Source of the DNA: Pseudomonadota bacterium
Lineage (GTDB): Bacteria > Desulfobacterota > Desulfobacteria > Desulfobacterales > Desulfobacteraceae
Length of the DNA: 62,890 nucleotides
Direction: 5' to 3'
Assembly (NCBI GenBank): GCA_018821715.1
Contig: JAHJLN010000166.1
Location: 1 to 62,890, forward strand
The stretch's first letter is position 1. The number at the start of each line of letters is the position of its first letter. Positions 15,629 through 24,989 of this stretch are shown here, one piece after another. A program made the position numbers and the translations under genes. The notes beneath the pieces were generated by a model that was not told where the DNA came from, ran no database searches, and saw only the letters and a program-made list of their open reading frames with translations.

Positions 15629-18600
15629 TCATCCTTTTTTTTCCTGGGTTGAATCGGTTTTGCCCGTTTTTTTTATTCGAAGCGGTACCGCATACCAGAT
15701 GGTGGGTCTGGAAAATTGCTGCCAGCCCCATTTTAAAATTCCCACGAGCCAGAAGGACAGCCAGAGGGCCCAGGCGAGCATTGAAATCCTGTAAAACAGC
15801 ATGGGGATTGAAAAAACCCATGTCTGAGGCAGTATGGAAAGGCTTATATCCTGGTACCATCGCAGCAGGCCTCTGTTGGAGCCGTTTCCGACAATGTTCA
15901 TGTCCGGATGCCCCAGCAGTCCGTTGGAAATGGCGTAAACCATGGACCCTATTGCAGCAAGGGTCAGGACAATGATCCCGATCTGAATAAAATTGAACTT
16001 GTGCCCGATAAAGTGATCACACGTCTTTCTGCGATCCATTGCAATGAGCCAGGCCACGACAATAAATCCTGCAGCCAGATGACTCATGGACAGACCAATG
16101 CCCAGCAGAAGCCAGTGATAAAATTTGAGCTGTGCCCAGCCGGTCCTGGACAATCCTGCAGCCACAAGCACAATAATGATGATAACCGACCAGAACAGCA
16201 CTGCCGGCCCAACCAGGGGGTCTCCTCCGATAAACAGGGGCCATCGGTCCCTGGGCAGATAGATGTCAATACTTGCGTTCACACTGGGGGCGCCAAGGTC
16301 AACACTGGAACTTTTGTATCGCATCGTCATGCCTTGAGATTCAATCCATTTAAGCACAATATCCTGTTGACCCGGGGTGATGGGAAGGGCAACATTCCGT
16401 TTGTCCTGGCGTACCGGCTGAAGTTTCCCCATGATGCTGACTTCCTGCAATGTCGCAGAAGATGGCAAACTGATGATATGCTGGCTTCCCTGGCTGCTTT
16501 TAATGGACAGCATCAGTCTTGCCGCTGTGGTTTTCCGGCCCGGCCGCAATTCAAGATGGCTTTTTTCAATGGTCAATGTCTGCCCCAAAATTCCGGCTGG
16601 TCGGGAAATATTCAGGCTGACGGTCTCCCCGGGCCATGGATGCCATGTTGGATACCAGCGGGTTCCGGTTTTATGCAGGATCACCGGAATGCCCTCATAC
16701 GTGAGATGGAATATCGGGCTCACATCAACCTTCCAGATTTCAGTCCAGGTATTGGTTTGCTGATGTGTCAGGAGGACCTGATCCGATGGTTCTAAAAAGG
16801 ATTCCCAGGTGATCGATTGCTCATCGGCCCGCAAATTGATTTTGGCAAGCCCGTTTGTAACCCTGACCCCTTCAGTGGTAACCGATTCCCCCGGTATCAA
16901 AGGGATGTCAAGTATGATCCCTGCCCCGGCGGGGCTCAGGCGGGTGAGGGTGGTTTGAACTTTCCAGACCAGACCTAAAAGCAGCGTGCGTTCAACCTGG
17001 ACAAAGGATGGAAGAACCCCGGTTTCCAAGACTTCCTGGTGCTTGTTGTCCTGCTCCACAATTCGTTTGAACTGCAACTGGGCATCAAACTTACCGTCCG
17101 GGTGCATGCCTTCCACAGACCACCCTTTAGCAGTAATGACAGCGGCATGGGGTTTTAAGACAAAGGGCAGCTGCAGGATATTCTGCTTTCGGATAGGCCC
17201 GCGCAGGGTCACGATATGTTTCCCCGGGGGAACCATCATCCATAACCCGTAATCCTTTCTTAACATTCCCCTGGCTGGACTGCCGTCGATCATTACCTCG
17301 TTTGGCAGCCAATGTTTTACATGCCCCGGGATGGGAATGACGGCCGACAGTTTTGAGTCTATATGGGCGTCTATTATCAGTTCATCTTCAAGGATCTTAA
17401 TATGAACATCTGAAATATTTGAACAGGAAGGAAAGCAGTCATCTTTTTCAAGCAGCCTTTCCTGTAAGGCATCGAGCATTTGCGGGGAGGGAATTTCAGC
17501 GGCTTTCACAAGACCCGGGCTCAGCCAAAACAGCACCAGAAAAGAAAACATCTTTAACGCCTTCATGCCGGTGAAATTAATGCCACTGCCTTTTTTATAT
17601 CTGATCCCGAACATGCCAAGCGCGAGCAACAGGATGAAAAAGACCCGCACAAAGCTCAGAACCAGATTTGTTCTCGGACCGATAAGGGTAAACGAGACTG
17701 CCTGATCCCGGGTTACCGGTCCGGTCCAATTGAAAGGAATGGTTTCAAAAGGAAGCCACCTGGGCATGCCTGGCCCTGTCTGGGTGAGGGCTTTGGGATC
17801 ATACTGCATGACCTGGGATCCATAATAGGCGGCTGGCGTGCTTTTCATATCCACAGCCTTCTTGGCTCCGGGTGCTACCTTTAAAAGCATCTCCTGCGGC
17901 GCCATTTCCTGTACGCTGTCCAGCTGTGTGGCCATGCGCGATGCAGGAGGCTTTTTTGAAGCATATTCAGTTATTGATGTCCAGGGTCTTTCCAGCTGGG
18001 GATACATTCCAATGCGCAGGGCCTGTACAGTGTAGGGGATGACAATGGCAACAAGGGATAAAACAACCATTCCCTGGTAGAATTTCACCATTTTTTTAAA
18101 TTTTCCTTCAGGCAGGTATTTGAGCAAAGCAAAACCGATTAACAGCGCCAGCCATACATAGACCGGTGCACCGGGTTCGTGATAGATCAAGACCAGGGTT
18201 AAAAACGCAATCCCGGCCAGCGGTTTTGAGAAGAGCTTGGCAAGTGCAATCGTGAAAATTAAAACAATGAAAAAATCCAATAAGGTCCATTTTTTAATCC
18301 AGGTGCGGGGAATATTATCAATGCCCGTTGCATTCAGGAGTTTCCAGCCAGGGGGAAGGTAAAGACGTCCCTTGACCTCTTGAAAATCATGATCCCATCC
18401 TGTGGCAGGAAGATTTGAAATTTTCCCCGGATAAACACTGTCTGCAACAAGATTTATCCGGCCGTTGCGAAGTTCAATCCCTGCCTTGTCAGATCCTTTC
18501 TGTTGGGTAATCAATTGTTCGGCTCCATCCACATCAACTCTTCCAAGAGCGATGGACGGATCTATTTCCAACCGCCAATTGGTATTTTTCTGCCCTTTGA

Positions 18601-19732
18601 TGGTGTCCTGAATCGTATATCCTGTGCCATCAAATTTCAGCCAGAGACTTCGGTCCAATGCCAGCTGATCAGGTGCAGGTTGCGGGTCCCCCCGTTTATT
18701 TTGTGTAAATTGCATGGACTCACCGGGTAATATTCTGTATGCGGGATAGGCATGCCAGTTCCCAGGCAGGGACGTCTGAACCGGATCAATTGACGGTACT
18801 CCATTGATCTCAACAAGCCTTAAATCGGGTTGTGCATTAAATGACCATATTTCCTGCCGGGGCCAGAACCCGTCATCCGGGGGATCAAACACAAGCGCCT
18901 GCATGGGCCCTGAATATCGCAGGTTTAAGCTGATATGATACTGCCCGGGCCGCACCTGCATCTTGAGTGTTCCATCCTGTTCAAGCCTCGCAGGCAGGGG
19001 ACTTTTTATGGAAAGCGGGGTAAACTTTTTTGATGAGTAAAGGGGGCCCAGTGCAATTTCCCTTGCAGATCCTGATACATCCAGGGTGAAATAAAGCAGC
19101 ACCTGACAGGGAATGGAATCGGTTATCAGCCGGAAGCTCTCTATTTTTAGACGGTCTTCAATCTTTTCTTCGGTCTGTACACTTTTCAACCAGAGCCTGC
19201 CTGCGGCATCGAGATTTGGGAAGGCAACCGTTTTATTGTTAACGGTCAAGGACACGAGCCCTGATTCCTGCGGAATCTGGAGATTTTCAGGCAGCCCGGG
19301 CCAGGTGAACGCTCCGGTTGCCGTCTGCATTCCGGTTTGAAGAAATACGCCGGGAATATTGTTCTTCTGAAGAATGATCCAAGGCTCTCCATTCACTTGA
19401 ACCGCCCGTGGCCACTGGGTGCTGCTGCCCGGCAACGGCACCCAGGTTTCATGGTGTATCAGCCAGGACTGCTTGAAAGTTCCGCCCTGATCCGTTAAGG
19501 TCACCGACAGTTCAGAGGGCCAGGCGCATTGATATCTGCCGGCATCGTTATAATACGGAATGCATTCCAATTGCTCCTTTTTGTCATGCAGCACCCACTC
19601 AACCCAAGGTTGGAGCAGTTCCGGAACATGCAGGGCCTGTTTTGCAGAACAGGGTTGTATCAAGACAAAAACAAAAAGGAAAACCCCTGCCAGACTGACG
19701 GTATTACAAATAAAACGATGTGTTTTTCTCAC
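15629..19732 (-). CDS. Very large membrane protein of unknown function (1367 aa)
   Basis: An N-terminal signal peptide ends at about residue 31 (QPCSA). About 450 residues of beta-rich, probably periplasmic sequence follow. A cluster of membrane helices lies at about 480-580, another helix at about 690-715, a second large beta-rich region at about 760-1170, and a final block of about five helices lies at 1170-1340. No catalytic motif was recognised. It is tail-to-tail with the thioesterase gene and overlaps the Fic gene end by 29 bases at its own start. Conserved proteins of this size and layout exist in proteobacteria, but I know no function for them. Confidence 0.75.
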   Translation of the reverse strand: MRKTHRFICNTVSLAGVFLFVFVLIQPCSAKQALHVPELLQPWVEWVLHDKKEQLECIPYYNDAGRYQCAWPSELSVTLTDQGGTFKQSWLIHHETWVPLPGSSTQWPRAVQVNGEPWIILQKNNIPGVFLQTGMQTATGAFTWPGLPENLQIPQESGLVSLTVNNKTVAFPNLDAAGRLWLKSVQTEEKIEDRLKIESFRLITDSIPCQVLLYFTLDVSGSAREIALGPLYSSKKFTPLSIKSPLPARLEQDGTLKMQVRPGQYHISLNLRYSGPMQALVFDPPDDGFWPRQEIWSFNAQPDLRLVEINGVPSIDPVQTSLPGNWHAYPAYRILPGESMQFTQNKRGDPQPAPDQLALDRSLWLKFDGTGYTIQDTIKGQKNTNWRLEIDPSIALGRVDVDGAEQLITQQKGSDKAGIELRNGRINLVADSVYPGKISNLPATGWDHDFQEVKGRLYLPPGWKLLNATGIDNIPRTWIKKWTLLDFFIVLIFTIALAKLFSKPLAGIAFLTLVLIYHEPGAPVYVWLALLIGFALLKYLPEGKFKKMVKFYQGMVVLSLVAIVIPYTVQALRIGMYPQLERPWTSITEYASKKPPASRMATQLDSVQEMAPQEMLLKVAPGAKKAVDMKSTPAAYYGSQVMQYDPKALTQTGPGMPRWLPFETIPFNWTGPVTRDQAVSFTLIGPRTNLVLSFVRVFFILLLALGMFGIRYKKGSGINFTGMKALKMFSFLVLFWLSPGLVKAAEIPSPQMLDALQERLLEKDDCFPSCSNISDVHIKILEDELIIDAHIDSKLSAVIPIPGHVKHWLPNEVMIDGSPARGMLRKDYGLWMMVPPGKHIVTLRGPIRKQNILQLPFVLKPHAAVITAKGWSVEGMHPDGKFDAQLQFKRIVEQDNKHQEVLETGVLPSFVQVERTLLLGLVWKVQTTLTRLSPAGAGIILDIPLIPGESVTTEGVRVTNGLAKINLRADEQSITWESFLEPSDQVLLTHQQTNTWTEIWKVDVSPIFHLTYEGIPVILHKTGTRWYPTWHPWPGETVSLNISRPAGILGQTLTIEKSHLELRPGRKTTAARLMLSIKSSQGSQHIISLPSSATLQEVSIMGKLQPVRQDKRNVALPITPGQQDIVLKWIESQGMTMRYKSSSVDLGAPSVNASIDIYLPRDRWPLFIGGDPLVGPAVLFWSVIIIIVLVAAGLSRTGWAQLKFYHWLLLGIGLSMSHLAAGFIVVAWLIAMDRRKTCDHFIGHKFNFIQIGIIVLTLAAIGSMVYAISNGLLGHPDMNIVGNGSNRGLLRWYQDISLSILPQTWVFSIPMLFYRISMLAWALWLSFWLVGILKWGWQQFSRPTIWYAVPLRIKKTGKTDSTQEKKG

Positions 19733-20930
19733 AAGATTTCTCCATTTTCAGATTTGATTTTAAATGCAGTACTGACCCCACATTTTCCCCAATCAATATC
19801 AATAGAGACCACTTTTCCCAATCAAGATCATAACTGGCACTTCTGCCGCCTCCTGGCATTTTGATCAAAATACCTTTATTAACAAGATCGGCTAATTCCC
19901 TTTGGGCCGTAGCACGACTGGTATGTGCGATTCCTATGTATTTTTTGTTCTTTAACCCGCCCTCAAAACCGCCATTACCCGCGTCAAGCAGCCGGTTAAT
20001 CACTTTGGTTTGACGATTGTTCAGTCTTGTCTGGGCAAATTCCTGCCAGAACCGTGCTTTTGTCATTACTTTTTTTAATAAAGCATTGGAATTCAGAATA
20101 GCCCTATTCATGCATTCAAGAAACCATTGCAACCACTCTGTGATATCACCGGTACCTGCTTGTGTGGCTTTCAAAATGTCATAATAATCATTTCTCTCAG
20201 CCATCATCTGTGAAGAAAGACTATAGAATCTTTTTGGATTGTTTTCATCTCTCGCAAGTAACATGTCAGTCAAAGTTCTTGCGATACGGCCATTACCGTC
20301 ATCAAACGGATGAATTGTAACAAACCATATATGAGCAAGCCCGGCTTTGATAATGCCATCCAGTTGATCTTTTGTATTTATCCAGGATATGAATGTTTGC
20401 ATTTCATTATCAATCTTTTTTGCAGGGGGTGCTTGAAAATGAATTTTTTCCTGTCCAACAGGCCCGGAAAAAATCTGCATTGGTCCCTTACTATCATCTC
20501 TCCATTGACCAACAGATATTTTTACCCTGCCGGAGTAACCGGTTGGAAAAAGGGCTGCATGCCAACCCCAAATTCGTTCCACCGTCATTGCTTTCGAATA
20601 ATTACCTGTCGCGTCCAGTAAAATTTCTACAAGGCCCTCGATTTTTTGGTCTCTTACTTCCTTTAATCCAGCATCTGACAGGCCAAGCCAGTGCCCAACC
20701 GAAGATCGAACCGCGTCGGGATCTAATTTTTCACCCTCGATCGCTGACGTCTTTAATGCTTCTTCAACAAGAATATCTGCCCGTGCTGTTTGCTGGATTT
20801 CAAACCCCAGCTCCTTGATCTGAGTGAGTAAAGATCCCTGGCTGAATCGGATATTGCCCAAAGGCTTTAACAGTTTGGCACTGTCCCATTTAAAACCTGG
20901 CCAGGATTTATTTTGCCAAATGTATTTCAT
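19704..20930 (-). CDS. Fic-family adenylyltransferase, class II, with N-terminal DUF4172 and C-terminal winged helix (408 aa)
   Basis: The catalytic Fic motif HPFDDGNGR is at about residue 207, so AMP transfer to a hydroxyl side chain is expected. The N-terminal region contains TSAIEGE at about 61, matching the inhibitory (S/T)xxxE(G/N) helix that keeps class II Fic proteins off. The DUF4172-type start YIWQNKSWPGF precedes it. The C-terminal 100 residues look like a winged helix (QRELADLVNKGILIKMPGGGR), so it may bind DNA, perhaps the tandem operator just upstream. The ATG at 20930 was preferred over 20960 because homologues begin at MKYIWQ and AAAGGGGAA lies upstream. Confidence 0.88.
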   Translation of the reverse strand: MKYIWQNKSWPGFKWDSAKLLKPLGNIRFSQGSLLTQIKELGFEIQQTARADILVEEALKTSAIEGEKLDPDAVRSSVGHWLGLSDAGLKEVRDQKIEGLVEILLDATGNYSKAMTVERIWGWHAALFPTGYSGRVKISVGQWRDDSKGPMQIFSGPVGQEKIHFQAPPAKKIDNEMQTFISWINTKDQLDGIIKAGLAHIWFVTIHPFDDGNGRIARTLTDMLLARDENNPKRFYSLSSQMMAERNDYYDILKATQAGTGDITEWLQWFLECMNRAILNSNALLKKVMTKARFWQEFAQTRLNNRQTKVINRLLDAGNGGFEGGLKNKKYIGIAHTSRATAQRELADLVNKGILIKMPGGGRSASYDLDWEKWSLLILIGENVGSVLHLKSNLKMEKSCEKNTSFYL

Positions 20931-20963
20931 ATGATGGGTCGATTCCCCTTTCCGTGACATTGA

Positions 20964-21030
20964 TATTTGAGTCGATTAACTTATTTATCAGCTCAATATT
21001 TGAGTCGATTGTTGTATTTATTCAACTCAA
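20964..21030 (-). promoter_or_regulatory. Two contiguous 33-34 bp repeats with inverted TTGAG/CTCAA arms upstream of the Fic gene
   Basis: On the minus strand, copy 1 (21030-20997) starts TTGAGTTGAATAAATACAA and copy 2 (20996-20964) starts TTGAGCTGATAAATAAGTT. Both end in AATCGACTCAAATA, so the 15-mer is repeated exactly 33 bases apart. Each copy is bounded by inverted TTGAG and CTCAA. The block lies 34-100 bases before the start codon, where a repressor or autoregulator would act. Confidence 0.65.
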
Positions 21031-21307
21031 AGTCAAGGGAATAAGGAAAAAAATCTTGATGCCCAATCAAAAACCTGCGGCTAATCACGTCATCCGGGTT
21101 GAATAATTTTTCAATAATATTATAGCCGGAAATATCTGTGCGTAAAATTTTAAGAATGACGAACAGGGGGATTACAGTCATCAAGATAAAAGTTAAAGCT
21201 AATGCAAATAGTTTTTTTCTTGCCTTAACTTGCTAAGACCTGCTGCAGGTGCAACATGTTGTACCTGCAGCAGGTTGGAGGTAATGTTTTTGATTTTGGA
21301 GAATTGT
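21031..21307. other. Intergenic stretch between the Fic operator and pal
   Basis: About 280 bases without a convincing gene. A 63-codon frame on the minus strand reaches from 21184 into the operator block but lacks a ribosome site and known motif. The only clear structure is the 38-base palindrome at 21238-21275. Confidence 0.5.
21238..21275. repeat. 38-bp near-perfect palindrome downstream of pal
   Basis: ACCTGCTGCAGGT and ACCTGCAGCAGGT flank GCAACATGTTGT, which itself centres on AACATGTT. Only one base pair breaks the symmetry. It lies 33 bases after the pal stop codon, so it may end or protect the pal transcript, but no U-run follows on that strand. Each arm is itself palindromic around CTGCAG, so the DNA could also bind a protein. 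Confidence 0.6.
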
Positions 21308-21874
21308 TTATGGTTTGGTCACAAAGTGAGCCCGTCTGTCCAATCTGTAGGCCGCTTCCGTGCTGCCAGTTGACTGTTCTTCGCCATAGCTGATCGTTTC
21401 CAAAACAGATTCTGAAATCCCCAGGTTGATCAGATATGCCTTTGCCACTGAAGCTCGGCGTTCGCCCAGTGCCAGGTTATAGTCGTTGGTTCCACGCGCA
21501 TCACAATGGCCTTCAATGATTGCTATGGCACTGGGGTTTGCATTTAACCATGCTGCTTTTTCTTTGAGCAGCATCACGGCGGTTGCATCCAGATCAGAAC
21601 TGTCATAGGCAAAAAGGACATCCTTGTTAATAAAATTGCTTTCCGCCTTGGCCATGGCATCTTTGATCATTTTTTCTTTGGCCATCTGCTCATCAATTTT
21701 CTGCTGTTCAATTTTCTGCTGTTCAAGGCGCTCAGCTTCTGTAGCGGCTTTGGCCTGTGCCTCTGTGGTGGTTGCATCAGACACAACAGCTTTCTTTGCA
21801 CATGAAACCGTTAAAAAAAGTCCGGATACAAGCGCAACCATTACCAGACTCATCCACATTCTGCTTTTCATCAC
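21308..21874 (-). CDS. pal: Peptidoglycan-associated lipoprotein Pal (OmpA domain)
   Basis: The signal peptide ends in the lipobox LTVSC. A Glu/Gln/Lys-rich linker (about 40-80, with two QQKI repeats) looks like a helix or coiled coil. The OmpA-C domain follows: VLFAYDSSDLDATAV, IEGHCDARGTNDYNLALGERR and YGEEQ, with the Asp and Arg that bind diaminopimelate. It anchors the outer membrane to peptidoglycan with the Tol system, whose genes are not in the window. It lies 55 bases after the glycosyltransferase gene on the same strand. Confidence 0.93.
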   Translation of the reverse strand: MMKSRMWMSLVMVALVSGLFLTVSCAKKAVVSDATTTEAQAKAATEAERLEQQKIEQQKIDEQMAKEKMIKDAMAKAESNFINKDVLFAYDSSDLDATAVMLLKEKAAWLNANPSAIAIIEGHCDARGTNDYNLALGERRASVAKAYLINLGISESVLETISYGEEQSTGSTEAAYRLDRRAHFVTKP

Positions 21875-21929
21875 ATTTTCTCCTTTGATTCTATTAATTA
21901 AACTAGTTAAGTATCCTCAATTTTCATTA

Positions 21930-23429
21930 TCACCGACATTCTTTGGCCTGTGCCGGCCGGATCGTTGACCTGGCCCCTGGCCATGCAGTGCCGGCAGCCC
22001 AAGGCGCTGGATCCACAGTCAACTCACGGGTCAACCATCCGGATTTGTGGGATGTCAAAAGAGCGTAAGGCTTGATCCAGAACAGGCAGGCAAACCAGTA
22101 GAATCCATACACATAGGACCATAGCGCATTGAAATTCCGGTATTTCCAGACATACAGGCCCGCAGGAAGACTCTGGAAGATCAAGGTGCCGGTAATAAGG
22201 CTGACACCAGTGGACACGACATCCAGAGGAAGCACCCCCACGGTCAGAACCAGAATAAGGGGCGCTTTAACCAGGGACAGCCAACTGGACAAAAGATTGA
22301 TTCTTGCTCCCAGCATGGATCCGTCCCGGAATCTGCCAAAAGCAAACCGGCTCATGGCAAGGGTTTCCCTGACATTGCTCCGCGCCCAGCGCAGGTACAT
22401 TTTGCACAGCTTGCTGTAGTTAACCGGGATGTCGGTATGCACCATGGCATTCTGTTGGAACAGGACGTGGCAGCCTTCCCTCAGAATGAGGTTGGTCATG
22501 GCTCGGTCTTCGCCAATGTTGGCAGAACGACCGCAGTATTTTTGATTCAGCCATTCTTGAAGGACCTTCATGACAATATCCCGCCGATAGGCAGAAAGCG
22601 CTCCTGGAGTGCACATGACCGAGTTCACAACGCTCTGGCCGGCTCGGATAAAATCAAAACTGTATACAAAAGCAACCTCCAGCATCCGGGGAATAATCCC
22701 CTTGTCCAGGTTCAGTACCCGGACGTTGCCGGCAACGCCACCCACCCTTTTATCACTGACAAAGGGGGCAACCAGATGTCTCAACGTCAGCGGGTCAACC
22801 ATGGAATCACTGTCCACGGTGACCAGAATTTCTCCGGTACTTTTTTTGAAACCCGCATAAAGGGCGTGGCGCTTCCCCTGGTTGCGATGCAACTGGATAG
22901 CGGTCAGCCCACTGCCCAGTTCCTGCTTTGCTTTTTTTATCCAGTGCCAGGTATCGTCCTGGCTGCCGTCATCAACGGCAATCAGTTGGAGTTTTTTTCT
23001 GGGATAATGGCTGGCAGCCAGGCATTTGAGGGTGTTATATACCTGTGCGCCCTCATTAAATGCAGGAACAACCACCGTGCACCTGGGCAAAGCCCAAGAA
23101 GAACAGTCAGGAACAGGACGATATCGGATCGCGAGAATAATCCGCCATGTTAATTCAGCCAAGACCAGGGATAGGAAGAATATCCAGGCCCAGGCCAGTG
23201 GTTCTGTCCACGGATGGTTTTCAAGGGCGGTATGCAGCCATGGGGTTCTGCCCCAGATCAACCCGATTATCAATCCTGTAACGGCAATGCAGACAATGGC
23301 AATTAATTTAAGGAGTTTGTTTCTCCTGGCAGAGGCATTGACAAGAAATGCCGTATATCGGGGAAATTTTTTTTTCACAGAAGGTATACAATTCCTTTGT
23401 TTCAGTGAAGGGTTCAGTAAAGATCCCAT
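21930..23429 (-). CDS. GT2 membrane glycosyltransferase, hyaluronan/poly-GlcNAc synthase-like (499 aa)
   Basis: Two N-terminal membrane helices (about 40-60 and 75-100) are followed by a cytoplasmic GT-A domain. This has VVPAFNEGAQVYNTL, VTVDSDSMV as the metal-binding DxD, GEDRAMTN as the catalytic acid region, and LRWARSNVRETL near the exit motif of processive enzymes. Three to four C-terminal helices complete the usual layout of polymer synthases. It probably makes and exports a beta-linked polysaccharide. No accessory polysaccharide genes are nearby, so the product is unknown. Confidence 0.88.
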   Translation of the reverse strand: MGSLLNPSLKQRNCIPSVKKKFPRYTAFLVNASARRNKLLKLIAIVCIAVTGLIIGLIWGRTPWLHTALENHPWTEPLAWAWIFFLSLVLAELTWRIILAIRYRPVPDCSSWALPRCTVVVPAFNEGAQVYNTLKCLAASHYPRKKLQLIAVDDGSQDDTWHWIKKAKQELGSGLTAIQLHRNQGKRHALYAGFKKSTGEILVTVDSDSMVDPLTLRHLVAPFVSDKRVGGVAGNVRVLNLDKGIIPRMLEVAFVYSFDFIRAGQSVVNSVMCTPGALSAYRRDIVMKVLQEWLNQKYCGRSANIGEDRAMTNLILREGCHVLFQQNAMVHTDIPVNYSKLCKMYLRWARSNVRETLAMSRFAFGRFRDGSMLGARINLLSSWLSLVKAPLILVLTVGVLPLDVVSTGVSLITGTLIFQSLPAGLYVWKYRNFNALWSYVYGFYWFACLFWIKPYALLTSHKSGWLTRELTVDPAPWAAGTAWPGARSTIRPAQAKECR

Positions 23430-23644
23430 ATTTGTATATGCCTTTTATATGTTAATGATGGTGTCAAATTTAAATCATCTTATTATGATAGCAGGCGAGT
23501 ATACGCTTATTTTATGGATTTGCAAGATCTATTTATTTTGCATAAGGTATTGACATTTAAGAATATATGCAGATAAAAAAACTGATGCAGCAAGAGATTA
23601 TGGATGGTGTGGAATAAGGGGGAGTAACCCCCTGGCATCACGTT
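23430..23644. other. Intergenic region upstream of the glycosyltransferase gene
   Basis: The region is AT-rich and no gene was supported. It should contain the glycosyltransferase promoter; a minus-strand TTGACA lies near 23462-23467 but is not followed by a -10 box at the right distance. Confidence 0.4.
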
Positions 23645-23749
23645 TTATAAACCAGATTTTAGATATTCTGAAATAGAGGATAAGGCAAACATGAGAGAAG
23701 AACCAATGACAAGGTCGGCATTTTCATTGCTCAAGAACGCTTCAATCAT
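23645..23749 (-). CDS. Possible 34-residue peptide translationally coupled to the metallophosphoesterase gene
   Basis: Its ATG overlaps the stop codon of the upstream gene (ATGA, 23746-23749), the usual arrangement for coupled translation. The peptide begins MIEAFLSNENADLVIGSS and ends in SEYLKSGL, with a protein-like composition. It is too short to identify and could be the surviving end of a larger gene or a small membrane-proximal peptide. Confidence 0.3.
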   Translation of the reverse strand: MIEAFLSNENADLVIGSSLMFALSSISEYLKSGL

Positions 23750-24936
23750 GCTTTTTCAAGAGTAATCACAACTATTTCAGACAAATAACCAGACCTTAAA
23801 GGCGGACCCCATGACCCTGTGCCTGAGCTGATATTGATATAGAAATCATCAATTTTGTGCAGGCCATAGTGGAGTCCTTTAAACACTTTACCGGTAAGCC
23901 AGGTAAAGGGGAAAAACTGTCCGGCATGGGTATGCCCGGATAATTGTAATGAAATATTTTGCTTTATGGTACCAGAAAAAAATGTGTCCGGAGCAAGATA
24001 GTCTGAAGATTGCACAACAGAAAGATTCTTACGCTTTTCTTTTATGCTGGTTGGCGTATGGTATAACAAAATCGTGGGAAGACTTTTTGTAAACACATTT
24101 GGATCATTAAAATCAAAGTAAGAAAAATCTTTTAATTCCGGGTATGAAACCCCTAAGATTTGAAGGCCTTCAATCACAACCGCTTTGTTATCCAGCAGTA
24201 TGACTTTTGAATCTGAAATCACTTTTCGTGACTTTTCAACTCCCGAGTAAATTTCATGGTTTCCACTGGTAAAAAAAGTCCCGTGTTTTGCCTTAAACTT
24301 ATTTAAATCTGAAACATATCTTTCCTGAAAATTTGTAGCCCCATCAAACAGGTCACCTGTGATCAAAATCAAATCAGCTTTCTGTTCATTGGTCAGAAAA
24401 ACCACTTTCTTTAAAAATGCTAAATGCTTTGCTCCCCCTAAATGAAGATCGGAAAGATGAACTATTTTTTTACCTTGCCATTGTTGCGGTAAATTTTGAA
24501 CAGGCACAACTAAGAGTGTAATTTTGATTTTATAAAACTGATAATGACAATATCCTGTATAAACAATGGCCAGGCCATAGAAAAAACAGGATAAACCTTG
24601 AATGATCCGTTTAACAGGGAGATCATGGGGTAAAAACCATAATCCCCCTTTCACTATCCAGACAACAGCAGTCGCAAAAAGTAAAAAGCTCATCAGTCCC
24701 ATCCAGGTTCCCGAGACCAGATAATATATCCGGGTTAAAGGATTGTTGGACATATGTATAACAATGGAAGACAAAATAAATGTAATGGATAAAAAAAACA
24801 GAATTAAAAACAAGGAACGTCTTGCTACAAGGCCATGAATTTCAAAAAAACGGCACCAGGAAAAAAACAAAAAATAATGGCATGTAAATGTGATTAAAAA
24901 TATAACACTCAAAAATCGAATTAAACTAAAAATCAT
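23746..24936 (-). CDS. Membrane-anchored metallophosphoesterase, YkuE/YaeI-like (396 aa)
   Basis: Four to five N-terminal membrane helices (about 1-150) precede a calcineurin-like phosphoesterase domain. All metal ligands are visible: HLSDLHLGGAKHL, ITGDLFDG, SGNHEIYSG, LLYHTPTS and LSGHTHAGQFFPF. The family binds two metals and is often annotated as a lipid or UDP-sugar pyrophosphatase; the substrate here is not known. It stands apart from its neighbours on the same strand, with about 50 bases to the AbiEii gene upstream. Confidence 0.88.
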   Translation of the reverse strand: MIFSLIRFLSVIFLITFTCHYFLFFSWCRFFEIHGLVARRSLFLILFFLSITFILSSIVIHMSNNPLTRIYYLVSGTWMGLMSFLLFATAVVWIVKGGLWFLPHDLPVKRIIQGLSCFFYGLAIVYTGYCHYQFYKIKITLLVVPVQNLPQQWQGKKIVHLSDLHLGGAKHLAFLKKVVFLTNEQKADLILITGDLFDGATNFQERYVSDLNKFKAKHGTFFTSGNHEIYSGVEKSRKVISDSKVILLDNKAVVIEGLQILGVSYPELKDFSYFDFNDPNVFTKSLPTILLYHTPTSIKEKRKNLSVVQSSDYLAPDTFFSGTIKQNISLQLSGHTHAGQFFPFTWLTGKVFKGLHYGLHKIDDFYINISSGTGSWGPPLRSGYLSEIVVITLEKA

Positions 24937-24989
24937 GGTCTTCCAATTTCTTTTCTTCTATTGTTTGTTGATATTAAAGGAACTTCTAA

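Noticed and set aside
20993..21184. 63-codon minus-strand frame upstream of the Fic gene
   Set aside because: It runs through the tandem operator, lacks a ribosome site and shows no known motif.
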